From positions 1-61,811 of IMG/VR virus record IMGVR_UViG_3300047496_000047: a stretch of DNA of 61,811 nucleotides. The stretch is one strand, 5' to 3'. A model generated the notes under the pieces. It did no database searches and had not been told where the DNA came from. It was given only the letters and a program-made list of their open reading frames with translations. This document shows, piece by piece, positions 7,504-16,746 of the stretch; positions within the stretch are counted from its first letter, which is position 1; each line of letters opens with the position of its first letter. The translations under genes and the position numbers were made by a program. The stretch is from a virus.

Positions 7504-10500
7504 ATGAACTTTGCCGAGTTAAACAGTATAGCACTCAACGGGGGCTTACTCAATAACACTGGGTTTGTTGAAATCCCTGCTCAGATCTCGGTAAACACTA
7601 ATCCTTCTTTTGCTTCATTCGTAGAAATCCCTGCTTCAATCTCAGTAGGATCTGAGGTCATTTCTGAAGTTCAAGGTTCAATTACGGTATCTGATTATGC
7701 TTGGATGACCAATACCCTGATTGCTGCCCAGCAACAGTCCGGGCTTAGACCATATTTTGCAGTCAATATCGTTGATGATACAATACAACCAGAGGCAATA
7801 CTCTCAGCTCCTGGAGCTCCTATAAACGGGTCGATCGTATCAGCTCCAGATGGAAATCTTCTAGCAGTAGGAGGAGATGGAAGCGGAAATATGTGCTTCT
7901 GGAAGATTACGAATCCATCAGGATCTTGGACTAGCCAAAATAAGCACGTCTTCACTTCGACTTATCTCTCTCAGTTTAATGCTTCGATTGGAGTATCGAA
8001 TTGGTACAGAGGAACCTATGTCATCGATATCTATTACCATATTGCTAATTCTGGGAATATTAATATCGTCCATTATCAGTCTTTGGACGGAGGATTAACC
8101 TGGTCTTCTTCCATTACGACTAATGCTCCTGGGATATCATCTTCAACTAGCAGCAATGTCTATCTCGCAGCCGTTTCACCATGGGTGAATGCGGATAGTT
8201 CCATCTCCAGCCTTTTCTTCTATATTTTCAATAATAGTCTCTGGTACGACATCTATTATCAATTTTACAATAGCGATCAGGGATCAACTTTTCAAACAGC
8301 AGTTATCTGGACTAATCAAGTAAGTTCCCAGGATCTTATAATTCATAGCATAGATGCTTATAGAAGCTCGACTGGAGTGATTAATCTTGCTATCTCAGCA
8401 TATCATCAATGGCAAGATACCATTACCAATGCAAACTATGGAATCTATCAGACTCAGTTAAAGAATCTGACTAATGGGATAAACGACGTCTGGACTAACC
8501 TCACTCAGATCTTTACAAACATCTCTGCCTCTACTAATAATCTCAACGTTTATACTTATCCTAAGATCAGTTATGATGGAACATATTATTGGATTCTTTT
8601 TAGAGCAGTAGTTGTAACAGGACAGCAAAGCTCCCAAACTCAGACTACAACCAACGTAGTTACTCAGGTTTATTACTTCTTAGTCAAGTCCCCCGATTTT
8701 GAGAATTTCTCTTATCCTGCTCCTCTGATCTTTACAGATGGAACGATTTTTACCGATACCAAAGCTAATTCATGGGTAAACTTCCAAGGAACTAATGTTT
8801 ATGTAGGAGGGAATGGACTAATGTGGGAATACCAGATCAATAGCATCACAGCTGATGTGACAAATAGCGTTCTTAACTATGAAATTAACGAAGCAGCGGG
8901 ATCTGCTTCTACTATGACTTTGACTATCGGAAATCAGAATAATCAATGGTATGGAGCTTCTCCTACTAAGCCAGGAGCATCAGCTATCGCTGCTAATAGA
9001 AAGATCTATCTTGATCAAGGATATTACAATGCATCAGGTAATCCTGAATCAGTTCCACATGATATCTTCTATATCGACGATATACAGTTGAACGTAACAG
9101 CAAACACAAATGATCTTGTTCTTCAAGCAAGAAATTCATATAAAGCTCTAAAGACTTTTACGGCGAAATATGCTTATGATTACAGAGGTCCTCTGTACTA
9201 TACCGATCCTTTTGATGGAACAACTCTTTCGAACTGGAATCAAATCTCAGGAACATGGCAAGAGATTGGATCTTCTCCTTTCTTTGCTATTGAACCTGTA
9301 GGATCTCCCTCGACTCAGGCTTTAATTTCTCATCAGATCGAAAATCCTGCATCTTCTTCCGAAGCAGTTTATTGCGTGTATGCTTCTTTCCCAACTGCTT
9401 CTATTTCAGGAGAAACTCTTTACATCTATCCCTATTATGCAGATTCAAATAACAATCTTCTATTCCAGGTACAATCAGATGGGGCGAATAATCATATTTC
9501 TATCATAGCGACACAGGGAGGAATAACAAATATTATTACATCAGGACAACTTCTAAATTCAGCATATTCAGGAAATATAGCTCCCATCGTTATCCATCGA
9601 TTCAATTATGCTGATTATCTCTTCATTATAGGATCCGATTATTACAATACGGTTCAATCTTTAGATCCCAACACTTCGGGGATAACAACTCCTGCCCCAA
9701 CTATGCTTTCCGCTTCAGGATCATCAGTTAATGTCGGAGGAACGTGGCAAGTCCGAAATGGAGTTTTTGCTATGGGAGCGATAGGATACGAAGTTAACTT
9801 TTCAGTCTTCAAACATATAGAATATGCAGATTCTTTGTCTATTCAGGACATTGTTCAGAGGATAGGAGGACTCTCAGGAATCACGTCCTATAATCAAACT
9901 TACTCGTTTAATGAAGATCTATATCTTCCTTCGAACTATTCATACGATCACGCGCCTACGGCTAATGCAGGCTATTTTACAGTCAATCCTTCATCTTCTG
10001 CAATGAATACCCAATTCACAATGACCAATAATGAGGTGGAATTTAAGGCTAGAATGAGACCGAGCTCAATAGGATCAGGTACTTCTCTCAACTTCTTCTT
10101 CAGAACTAGCTCAAATACTACAGATTTTCAAACGGGTTATATCTGGAATATCGCTTGGACTCCGACTCAGAATCATACTTCCTCGAGAATAAAATTCAGA
10201 GATACCACACAAGGAGGAGACTTCCTCTTTTCTTCTTCAAGTTCTATTGACTATTTGCCAATGGGAACATACCAGAACAATCTAGAATTTGATCTTGAAC
10301 AGTGGCACACTTACAGATTAGTAGCCATTGATGGATGGATCTTTGGATTCATCGACAAGCGTCTTGTTATCTCATGGCAGGATAATCATTTCAAAAGCAA
10401 TACACATGCTGCTCCTACTACTGGAGGAATCGGATTTCAGACTGATTCGAATACTAACGCAGATGTCCAATTCATCCGATGCAGAACACTCTGGAACCAA

Positions 10501-11055
10501 GTTCAGGATTTTACAATTTCACCGGGAGATGAAGGAGACACTGATATGCTGAATCTTCTTCAGACGATTCAAGGATGGGTCTATTCGAATCTCATGGGCC
10601 AATTTACTAGCAAACTTCTTCTTGCGACAGAGTCTTCTAGCTACACATATCAGAATGGAATAGTCTCTAGCTCAACTGATAATTCTGATAAAGAATATGT
10701 GAATCAAGTGACAGTTTATGGATTGAATGTATCAGCAATCGCTCAAGATCAAAATTCTATTTCAACTACAGGAAGAGTTAGAGAAATGACCATTATCGAC
10801 TACACTATTCTAACTTATCAAGATGCTTTGTCTAGAGCAAATAATGAATTAATTCATGCCAATCAGTATCTTAATCAGAACACTCCTCAGTATCCGAATA
10901 ACGTAGGAGCTCAGCTCTTTGATGTAATTACGATTGTCAATACAGGACAAAACTCTTCGAATATCAATGGAAACTTCAGAACTTATAATCAGACTATTAT
11001 AAACCCAGGATCTAATGGATTCTATAGCGTCTCTCTCGAGACAGGCACACTCTAA
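7504..11055 (+). CDS. Large tail hub/adhesin with sialidase-like and LamG-like insertions
   Basis: The 1183-aa product is the largest in the genome. Residues about 60-400 include an Asp-box (SLDGGLTWSSS), the turn motif of sialidase/BNR beta-propellers. Two later regions (around NWNQISGTWQE and VEFKARMRPSSIGSGTSL) look like concanavalin/LamG-type carbohydrate-binding sandwiches. The segment around SVLNYEINEAAGSASTMTLTI and the last 150 residues resemble baseplate hub domains. I read it as a hub protein carrying glycan-recognition domains. No catalytic sialidase triad is apparent. Confidence 0.6.
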   Translation: MNFAELNSIALNGGLLNNTGFVEIPAQISVNTNPSFASFVEIPASISVGSEVISEVQGSITVSDYAWMTNTLIAAQQQSGLRPYFAVNIVDDTIQPEAILSAPGAPINGSIVSAPDGNLLAVGGDGSGNMCFWKITNPSGSWTSQNKHVFTSTYLSQFNASIGVSNWYRGTYVIDIYYHIANSGNINIVHYQSLDGGLTWSSSITTNAPGISSSTSSNVYLAAVSPWVNADSSISSLFFYIFNNSLWYDIYYQFYNSDQGSTFQTAVIWTNQVSSQDLIIHSIDAYRSSTGVINLAISAYHQWQDTITNANYGIYQTQLKNLTNGINDVWTNLTQIFTNISASTNNLNVYTYPKISYDGTYYWILFRAVVVTGQQSSQTQTTTNVVTQVYYFLVKSPDFENFSYPAPLIFTDGTIFTDTKANSWVNFQGTNVYVGGNGLMWEYQINSITADVTNSVLNYEINEAAGSASTMTLTIGNQNNQWYGASPTKPGASAIAANRKIYLDQGYYNASGNPESVPHDIFYIDDIQLNVTANTNDLVLQARNSYKALKTFTAKYAYDYRGPLYYTDPFDGTTLSNWNQISGTWQEIGSSPFFAIEPVGSPSTQALISHQIENPASSSEAVYCVYASFPTASISGETLYIYPYYADSNNNLLFQVQSDGANNHISIIATQGGITNIITSGQLLNSAYSGNIAPIVIHRFNYADYLFIIGSDYYNTVQSLDPNTSGITTPAPTMLSASGSSVNVGGTWQVRNGVFAMGAIGYEVNFSVFKHIEYADSLSIQDIVQRIGGLSGITSYNQTYSFNEDLYLPSNYSYDHAPTANAGYFTVNPSSSAMNTQFTMTNNEVEFKARMRPSSIGSGTSLNFFFRTSSNTTDFQTGYIWNIAWTPTQNHTSSRIKFRDTTQGGDFLFSSSSSIDYLPMGTYQNNLEFDLEQWHTYRLVAIDGWIFGFIDKRLVISWQDNHFKSNTHAAPTTGGIGFQTDSNTNADVQFIRCRTLWNQVQDFTISPGDEGDTDMLNLLQTIQGWVYSNLMGQFTSKLLLATESSSYTYQNGIVSSSTDNSDKEYVNQVTVYGLNVSAIAQDQNSISTTGRVREMTIIDYTILTYQDALSRANNELIHANQYLNQNTPQYPNNVGAQLFDVITIVNTGQNSSNINGNFRTYNQTIINPGSNGFYSVSLETGTL

Positions 11056-11477
11056 TGGTACAGATACTTCCAAATAAGCTATATCAAAGACAGAATAAAA
11101 GACTAATTCCTGATGTTTTAAGAAAGGCAGTCATCAGTCGGGTCAATATCGCTCAAAGACAGGCTGACATCTACTTCATCAATAATCCGGAGACGATTAT
11201 GCAGAATGTTCCTTTTTCTAACTCTGTAGATCTGACTACTCTAGTTCCAGGAAGCAAAGTAGTAGTGGATCTTTTTAGTGAGGTAAATCCGAAAGACATC
11301 GTCATTGCTTATGCTTACGGAGGAGCTCCTTCTTCTGCCGGTGTGGTAGGGGAAAGCGTCGTCATCACCTATGTTTCAAATGTAGTCTTGAATAATCTCG
11401 GAGGGGGAAATTATACTCTTACTAAAACAACCAAAACGATGACTTTCGTTAATGGGATTCTTACCACCAGTACTTAG
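11055..11477 (+). CDS. Hypothetical baseplate-associated protein
   Basis: The 140-aa product overlaps the hub gene by 1 nt. Residues 30-95 (VISRVNIAQRQADIYF...VVVDLFSEVNPKDIVIAYAYG) look like an OB-fold, as found in spike-base proteins next to hub genes. The C-terminus is Thr/Asn-rich. An OB-fold spike role is an inference. Confidence 0.5.
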   Translation: MVQILPNKLYQRQNKRLIPDVLRKAVISRVNIAQRQADIYFINNPETIMQNVPFSNSVDLTTLVPGSKVVVDLFSEVNPKDIVIAYAYGGAPSSAGVVGESVVITYVSNVVLNNLGGGNYTLTKTTKTMTFVNGILTTST

Positions 11478-11491
11478 CTCTTCTTTGCCGG

Positions 11492-11497
11492 TATAAT
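11492..11497 (+). promoter_or_regulatory. TATAAT box 8 nt before fibre gene start
   Basis: TATAAT ends at 11497 and the ATG begins at 11506. Transcription from this box would start at or just before the ATG, giving a leaderless message. I see no clear -35. Confidence 0.45.
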
Positions 11498-11505
11498 GAG
11501 AATAT

Positions 11506-13722
11506 ATGAGTAACCTTATTAGGAGAAAGTCTTCAGGAGGAACTGTAACTGATGTTACTGCTACTCTGCCTATTATATCTTCAGGGGGAACAACTCCTAA
11601 TATTTCGACTTCCCTAGCGACTAATAAATTAATTGGCCGTGCCTCAGCAGGTACAGGAGTATTCGAAGCTATAACACTCGGTACTAATCTTTCTTTTAGT
11701 GGTACTACATTGAATGTACCTACCGGAGCAGGGGGTGCTGCATCTGTTTCTAACTCTGATGGAACTTTGACTATTAGTCCTACCACGGGAGCAGTAATTG
11801 CCTCTCTGGCGCTTGGTCATGAGAATACTTGGACAGCCGACATTAATTTAGCTTCCTCCAATATTTATAAAATCAATTCTTTGCCTGTCGTTGCTGCTCA
11901 AACCGGATTGAATAATTATTATTTTGGTGGTGCAGGAAATAATACAGCCACTGGAACGGGAAACACAGCTATTGGTGGCGGTGCTCTGGCAAGTCTCACA
12001 TCCGGTCAAGATAACTTTGCAGCCGGAAGTGACGCTTTATTTAGTAGTACGTCTGGTATTGATAATATGGCATTGGGGAAAAATGCTCTATACTACAATA
12101 CAACCGGGCAAGAAAACGTAGCGATAGGATTCGGCGCTTTGGGATTAAATGTTAGCGGTTTTGAAAATACTGGGGTAGGTTATGAGGCAGGAGTTAGCAA
12201 TACTGGATACGCTAATACAAGCGTAGGATTTTTTGCCAATGGGAATGCTGGAGGTGGGAACTTCAATACTAGTATAGGATGGCGATCCCGTGGTTCTGGT
12301 GATACTGGTAGTAATAATGTCAATATCGGAGATTACGCTGGACGAAATCAAACTGGCTCCTATAACAGCGTGTTCGGTTCGCAGTCGTCATATAACGCAA
12401 CTAGCGCTAGTTATTGCATAGTTATAGGGCAAAATGTTGATCTACCCTCTACCACGACGGACGGCCAACTCAATATCGGGAATGTGATTTATGGAACAGG
12501 GATATATGCTACAGCTACACCTTCTTCCAGTCCCACTGGCGGGAAAATAGGAATCGGAGTTCAATCCCCTACTGAAGTCTTAGATGTTAACGGGAATATA
12601 AATATTCCTACTACTACATCGAGCGTAGGGATTATTAAGCAAAATGGCGGTTTATTTATCCATTCTTATGGAACAACCAATGTGTTTGTTGGAGCTGGTT
12701 CCGGTAATACCTCGCTCACTGGATATGGTAACAATGGGATCGGCGCAGGTACTCTTGCTTCCTTAACTACGGGTTATCAAAACAATGTTATAGGACATAA
12801 CGCCGGTACATCTCTTACTACGGGAAGAAGTAATATATTTATTGGTGACGGTGCGGGTTCTTCTGTTACTACAGGTGACGGCGGTCTTTATATTGGCCGT
12901 AATGCTGCAGCATCTTTAGTATCGGGTTCAGGTATTGTTATCGCGCACGATGCTGTAACTGTAGCTACTACTCTTAACGGAGATGTGATCATTGGGGGCA
13001 ATGCAGGAGGGTCTCTCACTACAGGTGTTGGTTTTAATGTTTTTATTGGTCCATCATCAGGAGGCAGCACCACTACAGGTTACAGTAACGCATTCATTGG
13101 TCGCAATGCCGGATATTCTAATGTGAGTGGAAATGATATAGTTTGTATTGGAGAACTTGCAGGTCATACGGACGGCACGACTACTTCTGCTAGTAATTTA
13201 AGTTTCGCTACGGCTATCGGAGCATGGGCACAAATTACGCAATCTAATACAATCATATTAGGTGGGCAGCCGGGTACAAATGGGGTGGCTGATGTTGGTA
13301 TCGGAATTTATGCTCCCTCAGCTAAAGTTCATATCGTAAAATCCACCGAGCAATTGCGAATTGGATATGATGGATCTAATTATTATTCCACTACAATTGG
13401 ATCAGCGGGATCGACTACCTTTGCTCTTACCGGTACTTCCCCGATATTTACTTTCTCACAGAGTGTGACGTTTAGCGCAGGCATAAATGTTTCTTCTTCA
13501 AATATCGTTACTGATACATCGACAGGAACTAAAATAGGAACTTCTACGTCTCAAAAACTGTCCCTATGGAACGCAACACCAAACATTCAGCCTACAACGG
13601 CTATAACCGCTGCTTCTTTCACATCCAATACATCGGGAACATTAGACGACTCTGCTACTTTTGGAGGTTATACTATCGGTCAGATAGTGGCAGCATTAAA
13701 ACAGATAGGTGCATTAGCATAA
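11506..13722 (+). CDS. YadA-head-like repeat tail fibre
   Basis: The 738-aa product carries many 14-16-residue repeats of the form N-T-A-I-G-x-x-A-L (GNTAIGGGALASLTSG, ENVAIGFGALGLNVSG, and so on) between about residues 145 and 600, as in the left-handed beta-roll heads of trimeric autotransporters. The C-terminus, TFGGYTIGQIVAALKQIGAL, is a helical trimerisation-type tail seen in many phage fibres. No S74 endosialidase chaperone is present. It is probably a trimeric receptor-binding fibre. Confidence 0.75.
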   Translation: MSNLIRRKSSGGTVTDVTATLPIISSGGTTPNISTSLATNKLIGRASAGTGVFEAITLGTNLSFSGTTLNVPTGAGGAASVSNSDGTLTISPTTGAVIASLALGHENTWTADINLASSNIYKINSLPVVAAQTGLNNYYFGGAGNNTATGTGNTAIGGGALASLTSGQDNFAAGSDALFSSTSGIDNMALGKNALYYNTTGQENVAIGFGALGLNVSGFENTGVGYEAGVSNTGYANTSVGFFANGNAGGGNFNTSIGWRSRGSGDTGSNNVNIGDYAGRNQTGSYNSVFGSQSSYNATSASYCIVIGQNVDLPSTTTDGQLNIGNVIYGTGIYATATPSSSPTGGKIGIGVQSPTEVLDVNGNINIPTTTSSVGIIKQNGGLFIHSYGTTNVFVGAGSGNTSLTGYGNNGIGAGTLASLTTGYQNNVIGHNAGTSLTTGRSNIFIGDGAGSSVTTGDGGLYIGRNAAASLVSGSGIVIAHDAVTVATTLNGDVIIGGNAGGSLTTGVGFNVFIGPSSGGSTTTGYSNAFIGRNAGYSNVSGNDIVCIGELAGHTDGTTTSASNLSFATAIGAWAQITQSNTIILGGQPGTNGVADVGIGIYAPSAKVHIVKSTEQLRIGYDGSNYYSTTIGSAGSTTFALTGTSPIFTFSQSVTFSAGINVSSSNIVTDTSTGTKIGTSTSQKLSLWNATPNIQPTTAITAASFTSNTSGTLDDSATFGGYTIGQIVAALKQIGALA

Positions 13723-13732
13723 TTAAAATAAT

Positions 13733-13951
13733 ATGAACGATATAGAAAATTCTTCGGTTGAGGTTAGTTCTGATAAGTCATCGATCACTGTTACTACTCC
13801 AGTACCTTCAACAGTACAGATTTTTACTGAAAGTCAGATAAATCAAAACATAGCCATCTGGAGAACTAATCTTTCCGTTGCAAATCAAAATGTAATAAAT
13901 GCAACTGAAAAACTAGCTTATTACCAATCGTTATCAGCTAATTTCAAATAA
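13733..13951 (+). CDS. Small hypothetical protein after the fibre gene
   Basis: The 72-aa product has a Ser/Thr/Val-rich first half and a helical second half (FTESQINQNIAIWRTN...). It may be a fibre-associated or assembly peptide. The start has no Shine-Dalgarno (AATAATATG). Confidence 0.55.
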   Translation: MNDIENSSVEVSSDKSSITVTTPVPSTVQIFTESQINQNIAIWRTNLSVANQNVINATEKLAYYQSLSANFK

Positions 13952-13952
13952 T

Positions 13953-14108
13953 ATGTACGAAATTAAAAAACAGGACGGAGATGCAATAATAGACTATCTT
14001 CTAAAAAGTCTTCTCCCTTCATCAGAAGTGCAGAAAATAGCACAGATATTCAAAGACTCCTACAAAGAAGATCTACCGGTCGAATCCCCTTCAGAACCTG
14101 TCAAATAG
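13953..14108 (+). CDS. 51-aa hypothetical protein
   Basis: The ORF starts MYEIKKQDGD and continues with one amphipathic helix (IIDYLLKSLLP...VQKIAQIFKDSY) and an acidic tail. It fits the gap between neighbours with 1-nt spacing upstream and the same AATAATATG start context as the preceding gene, which supports it being real. Confidence 0.55.
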   Translation: MYEIKKQDGDAIIDYLLKSLLPSSEVQKIAQIFKDSYKEDLPVESPSEPVK

Positions 14109-14120
14109 ATTCGAAGAGAT

Positions 14121-14420
14121 ATGGACAATATCCAACCCCCAAAAACAATTGAAGAGGTCGGAATTCATCTTATCTATATGACTCGATCTATGGAAGATCT
14201 TTCTAAGAAATTCGATATGTTCGCTTCTAATTATGTTCCTATTTCAGCTTTTCTTAATTATAAAGAGGAAATGGAAAAGGAATTAAGAGAATTAAAAGAA
14301 GAAGCAAAGAATGGAGTTTCATTCAGAGAACGATGGACAGGAAGAGTTTGGGGAATCAATATGACGATAGGAGCTATTTATGGGCTAGCAGCTTTATTGA
14401 TATCCCATTATTGGAGATGA
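14121..14420 (+). CDS. Membrane-anchored coiled-coil protein, XhlA/holin-accessory type
   Basis: The 99-aa product has a charged helical region (residues 20-75, KEEMEKELRELKEEAK) and one C-terminal membrane segment (INMTIGAIYGLAALLISHYW) ending close to the C-terminus. That layout matches XhlA-like hemolysin/holin accessory proteins, and lysis genes follow. The family match is by architecture. Confidence 0.6.
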   Translation: MDNIQPPKTIEEVGIHLIYMTRSMEDLSKKFDMFASNYVPISAFLNYKEEMEKELRELKEEAKNGVSFRERWTGRVWGINMTIGAIYGLAALLISHYWR

Positions 14421-14710
14421 TCGATAAGGAAGAATTAATTTCTTTTCTAGAAAGTGAAAAATGGTATCCAATTATCCATCCAACTAATATAGAATTAGAA
14501 ACTTCCTATCTTTTGGAAGATAATCTAAATTCTATTATTTCAAGAATAGAAAACAAAAGATCCTTTTTTAGAAAAATATCTAAGTCGTGGGTCTCTTCTA
14601 TAATAGAGGAGACTCGAATTCATAATTTTCAAACATCTGATAAAATGATGGTGATGGAATTGTATAATAATATTATAAGAACCATGATCGATAAGTTAAA
14701 ATCTCTATAA
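14417..14710 (+). CDS. Hypothetical helical protein in lysis cluster
   Basis: I start this at the ATG overlapping the previous stop (ATGA), giving 97 aa. It is entirely charged/helical, with no membrane segment or recognised motif. Tight coupling to the membrane-anchored protein upstream and endolysin downstream suggests a lysis or regulation accessory. Confidence 0.55.
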   Translation: MIDKEELISFLESEKWYPIIHPTNIELETSYLLEDNLNSIISRIENKRSFFRKISKSWVSSIIEETRIHNFQTSDKMMVMELYNNIIRTMIDKLKSL

Positions 14711-14714
14711 AACA

Positions 14715-15698
14715 ATGGAAAACTATATCGGAGTAATTCCTGATCCTCGTTCCATAGAACAAAAAGCGAATGATTATCAGCATTCAGAACTTTATGGAGG
14801 AGCTTCCCCTTATATTTGGACCATTAAACCACAAATTCAATGGGCTAAGTGGTCTATAAGAGATCAAGACGGGAGTTCATCTTGCGTAGAACAAGGGACT
14901 GGAAAAGGACTTGAAACTAAGACAAAAGTACCAGAATCAGCTAGAAATTACGCTCTTAGAGATAATCCTACTTCTCCTGGAATGTACCTTCAAAATGCAG
15001 GATCTCTTGCAGTGAACGCAGGAACAGACACTGAACAAGCCTCTCCTTCTCAGAATATGTCGGAAGCTCAGATGAATGAACCATATATTCATGTAAATCC
15101 TCTGAAAGTTCATAGCTACGTTTTTGTTTCTATCGATATAGACCAGATAGCTCAAGTAGTCCGAGATCAGGGGCATTGTATGCTTACATTTGAAACTAAC
15201 TATTCTGAATGGACCGATGTTCCAAAATACTTAGGTACCCCTGTTCAATTCGGCCACTGTGTCTGTGTCACCGATGCTACCTTATGGGAGACAGAAAAGG
15301 CACTAATCGTAGACGAAAGTTGGAAAGTAGGAACTACTACTGGATTTAACTCTCAGAGAGTCATCGTAGAATCGTTCCTGCTCAAACGTTGCACTGGAGC
15401 TATGTATCTCATCATGAACACGCCGAACGTTGATCCTAAGCCAATCTACAAGTTTCTAAACCCCCTTTCTTATGGAGTTTTTAATGGAGAAGTCACTGCC
15501 CTCCAAAATATACTAAGATATGAGGGATTCTTTCCATCAGGAACCCCATCTACAGGGTACTTCGGCAACGTTACTGCTAATTCTCTTAAGAAGTGGCAGA
15601 TCAGCCATGGTATAATGGACTTTGCTAACGAAACGAATTTAATAAATATTAGGTTCGGGGCGAAGTCCATAGCATTAGCGAATAACTTATATAATTGA
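14715..15698 (+). CDS. Papain-like peptidase with peptidoglycan-binding domain (endolysin candidate)
   Basis: The 327-aa product has a papain-fold N-terminal part: DQDGSSSCVEQGTG around residue 60 gives the catalytic Cys (with the oxyanion Gln/Asp before it), FGHCVCV around 180 gives the His, and VDESW around 200 gives the third residue. Residues 240-320 form a PG_binding_1-like domain (VTALQNILRYEGFF..TGYFGNVTANSLKKWQ). The combination points to a cell-wall peptidase. There is no signal peptide, so release would need a holin. A tail-associated or protein-processing role is possible but less likely given the wall-binding domain. Confidence 0.7.
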   Translation: MENYIGVIPDPRSIEQKANDYQHSELYGGASPYIWTIKPQIQWAKWSIRDQDGSSSCVEQGTGKGLETKTKVPESARNYALRDNPTSPGMYLQNAGSLAVNAGTDTEQASPSQNMSEAQMNEPYIHVNPLKVHSYVFVSIDIDQIAQVVRDQGHCMLTFETNYSEWTDVPKYLGTPVQFGHCVCVTDATLWETEKALIVDESWKVGTTTGFNSQRVIVESFLLKRCTGAMYLIMNTPNVDPKPIYKFLNPLSYGVFNGEVTALQNILRYEGFFPSGTPSTGYFGNVTANSLKKWQISHGIMDFANETNLINIRFGAKSIALANNLYN

Positions 15699-15699
15699 T

Positions 15700-15975
15700 A
15701 TGTTTACATTAAACGTCAAATCTCAAGCAGTCATACTTAGATTCTTCAAAGGAGCAGCAGCATCAGGGGCATCTGCAGCATTAGTTTCTATAGGAACCCT
15801 TGCTACGAATAATCCAACGACCCTTCAAAGTCTAGGAATATGGTCGGGACTAGTTTTTATTTCTTTTATAGTAGGAGCAGTCACTGGCCTCCTTATGGCG
15901 ATAGAAAAATATTGGAATTACGTCGACCCCTCTGTTCCAACCTCTCCTTCTTCTGATACAACTCTTCAGAAATAG
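15700..15975 (+). CDS. Holin candidate
   Basis: The 91-aa product has two hydrophobic segments, about residues 15-38 (AAASGASAALVSIGTL) and 46-70 (GLVFISFIVGAVTGLLMAI), and a polar C-terminal tail. Size, topology and position directly after the endolysin fit a class II-type holin. A TATAAT at 15690-15695 sits 5 nt before the ATG and could give a leaderless transcript. Confidence 0.65.
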   Translation: MFTLNVKSQAVILRFFKGAAASGASAALVSIGTLATNNPTTLQSLGIWSGLVFISFIVGAVTGLLMAIEKYWNYVDPSVPTSPSSDTTLQK

Positions 15976-15977
15976 GA

Positions 15978-15983
15978 TATAAT
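15978..15983 (+). promoter_or_regulatory. -10 box for small structured RNA
   Basis: TATAAT lies 7 nt before base 15990, where a long RNA helix begins. The expected transcription start therefore coincides with the 5' edge of the structure. The -35 is weak (TGATAC, 18-nt spacing). Confidence 0.5.
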
Positions 15984-15989
15984 AATAGA

Positions 15990-16113
15990 GACCTACCTGA
16001 GCTGTTCGTTTTCCTTTAATCGGGCTCTGACGGCAGCTTGGATCGGTCATTTCCGTAAATCAGAAGGTCTTCTGACTCGAGATATCTAGTAATTCATCTA
16101 TTAGATACTCGAG
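15990..16113 (+). ncRNA. Structured RNA, unknown family
   Basis: 15990-16004 (GACCTACCTGAGCTG) pairs with 16034-16048 (CAGCTTGGATCGGTC) over 15 positions with two mismatches and two G-U pairs valid only on this strand. TCAGAA/TTCTGA follows with a four-base loop. CTCGAG 16076-16081 then pairs with 16108-16113 over an inner nine-pair stem TATCTAGTA/TATTAGATA containing another G-U. It may be a separate RNA or the leader of the next gene. I do not recognise the family. Confidence 0.6.
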
Positions 16114-16142
16114 CGAGAAGTTCTTTGAAAGGAGAATACTGC

Positions 16143-16316
16143 ATGAAACCCATCATCAATGTTATGATAAACCTAGCTAGACTGCTGTTCCTTTTATCTA
16201 TCGGAACTGTGTTTTGGCTCACTGTATTTCTATATGCGAGAAACAAGTCTTCAACGCTTACTAGAGCGCAAGCAAATATCGTGTGGCGGCACATGGTTAA
16301 TAGCATTCCTCACTGA
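16143..16316 (+). CDS. 57-aa single-pass membrane peptide
   Basis: I chose the ATG at 16143 because AAAGGAG at 16128-16134 sits 8 nt upstream, one of the few good Shine-Dalgarno sequences in this genome. The hydrophobic segment LLFLLSIGTVFWLTVFLYA is followed by a basic, polar tail, so it is an inner-membrane peptide. It could be a second holin/antiholin or an exclusion peptide. Base composition is richer in GC than nearby tail genes. Confidence 0.6.
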   Translation: MKPIINVMINLARLLFLLSIGTVFWLTVFLYARNKSSTLTRAQANIVWRHMVNSIPH

Positions 16317-16372
16317 AAGGGATCAGTCCCTGACTTTTATCGGAATCCGTTGGGAACCTAAATCGAATCAAA

Positions 16373-16720
16373 ATGGACCAAGACCCAGAACTAAGACGGA
16401 GGATAGAGAGAATTCGAAAACTTCGGCTAATCAATAGCCGAGAATATCGAAAAAGAACAGAACAGCTAGAATATGAAAGGACTCATACAACGATGCAAAT
16501 TGATACTCAATGTGATCAATGCGGTGGAACGATCGAGCAGGGGGAAGAGAGGCGTCTCTACCACGGTCATACCCTTTGTTCCGGAGAATGCTTATCACTC
16601 TTCAGAGAAGCCGACAACAAACGACAGGGCCAACAGGAGGTGGCCTTAGCACGTGATCGGAAAACGATCTTCGATCAGCCCTTTGGCACATCGCCTCAGA
16701 TCGGTCTCTTCGGCGAGTAA
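16373..16720 (+). CDS. Small zinc-finger-like protein
   Basis: The 115-aa product has a very basic N-terminal helix (residues 1-35, Arg-rich) followed by C-x2-C (CDQCGG) and, 18 residues later, HTLCSGEC, a short treble-clef-like zinc site. Nucleic acid binding is plausible. It ends just before a terminator and has a higher GC content than the tail genes. Confidence 0.6.
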   Translation: MDQDPELRRRIERIRKLRLINSREYRKRTEQLEYERTHTTMQIDTQCDQCGGTIEQGEERRLYHGHTLCSGECLSLFREADNKRQGQQEVALARDRKTIFDQPFGTSPQIGLFGE

Positions 16721-16746
16721 TCTCCTTTATCGGGCTTTGGCCCACT

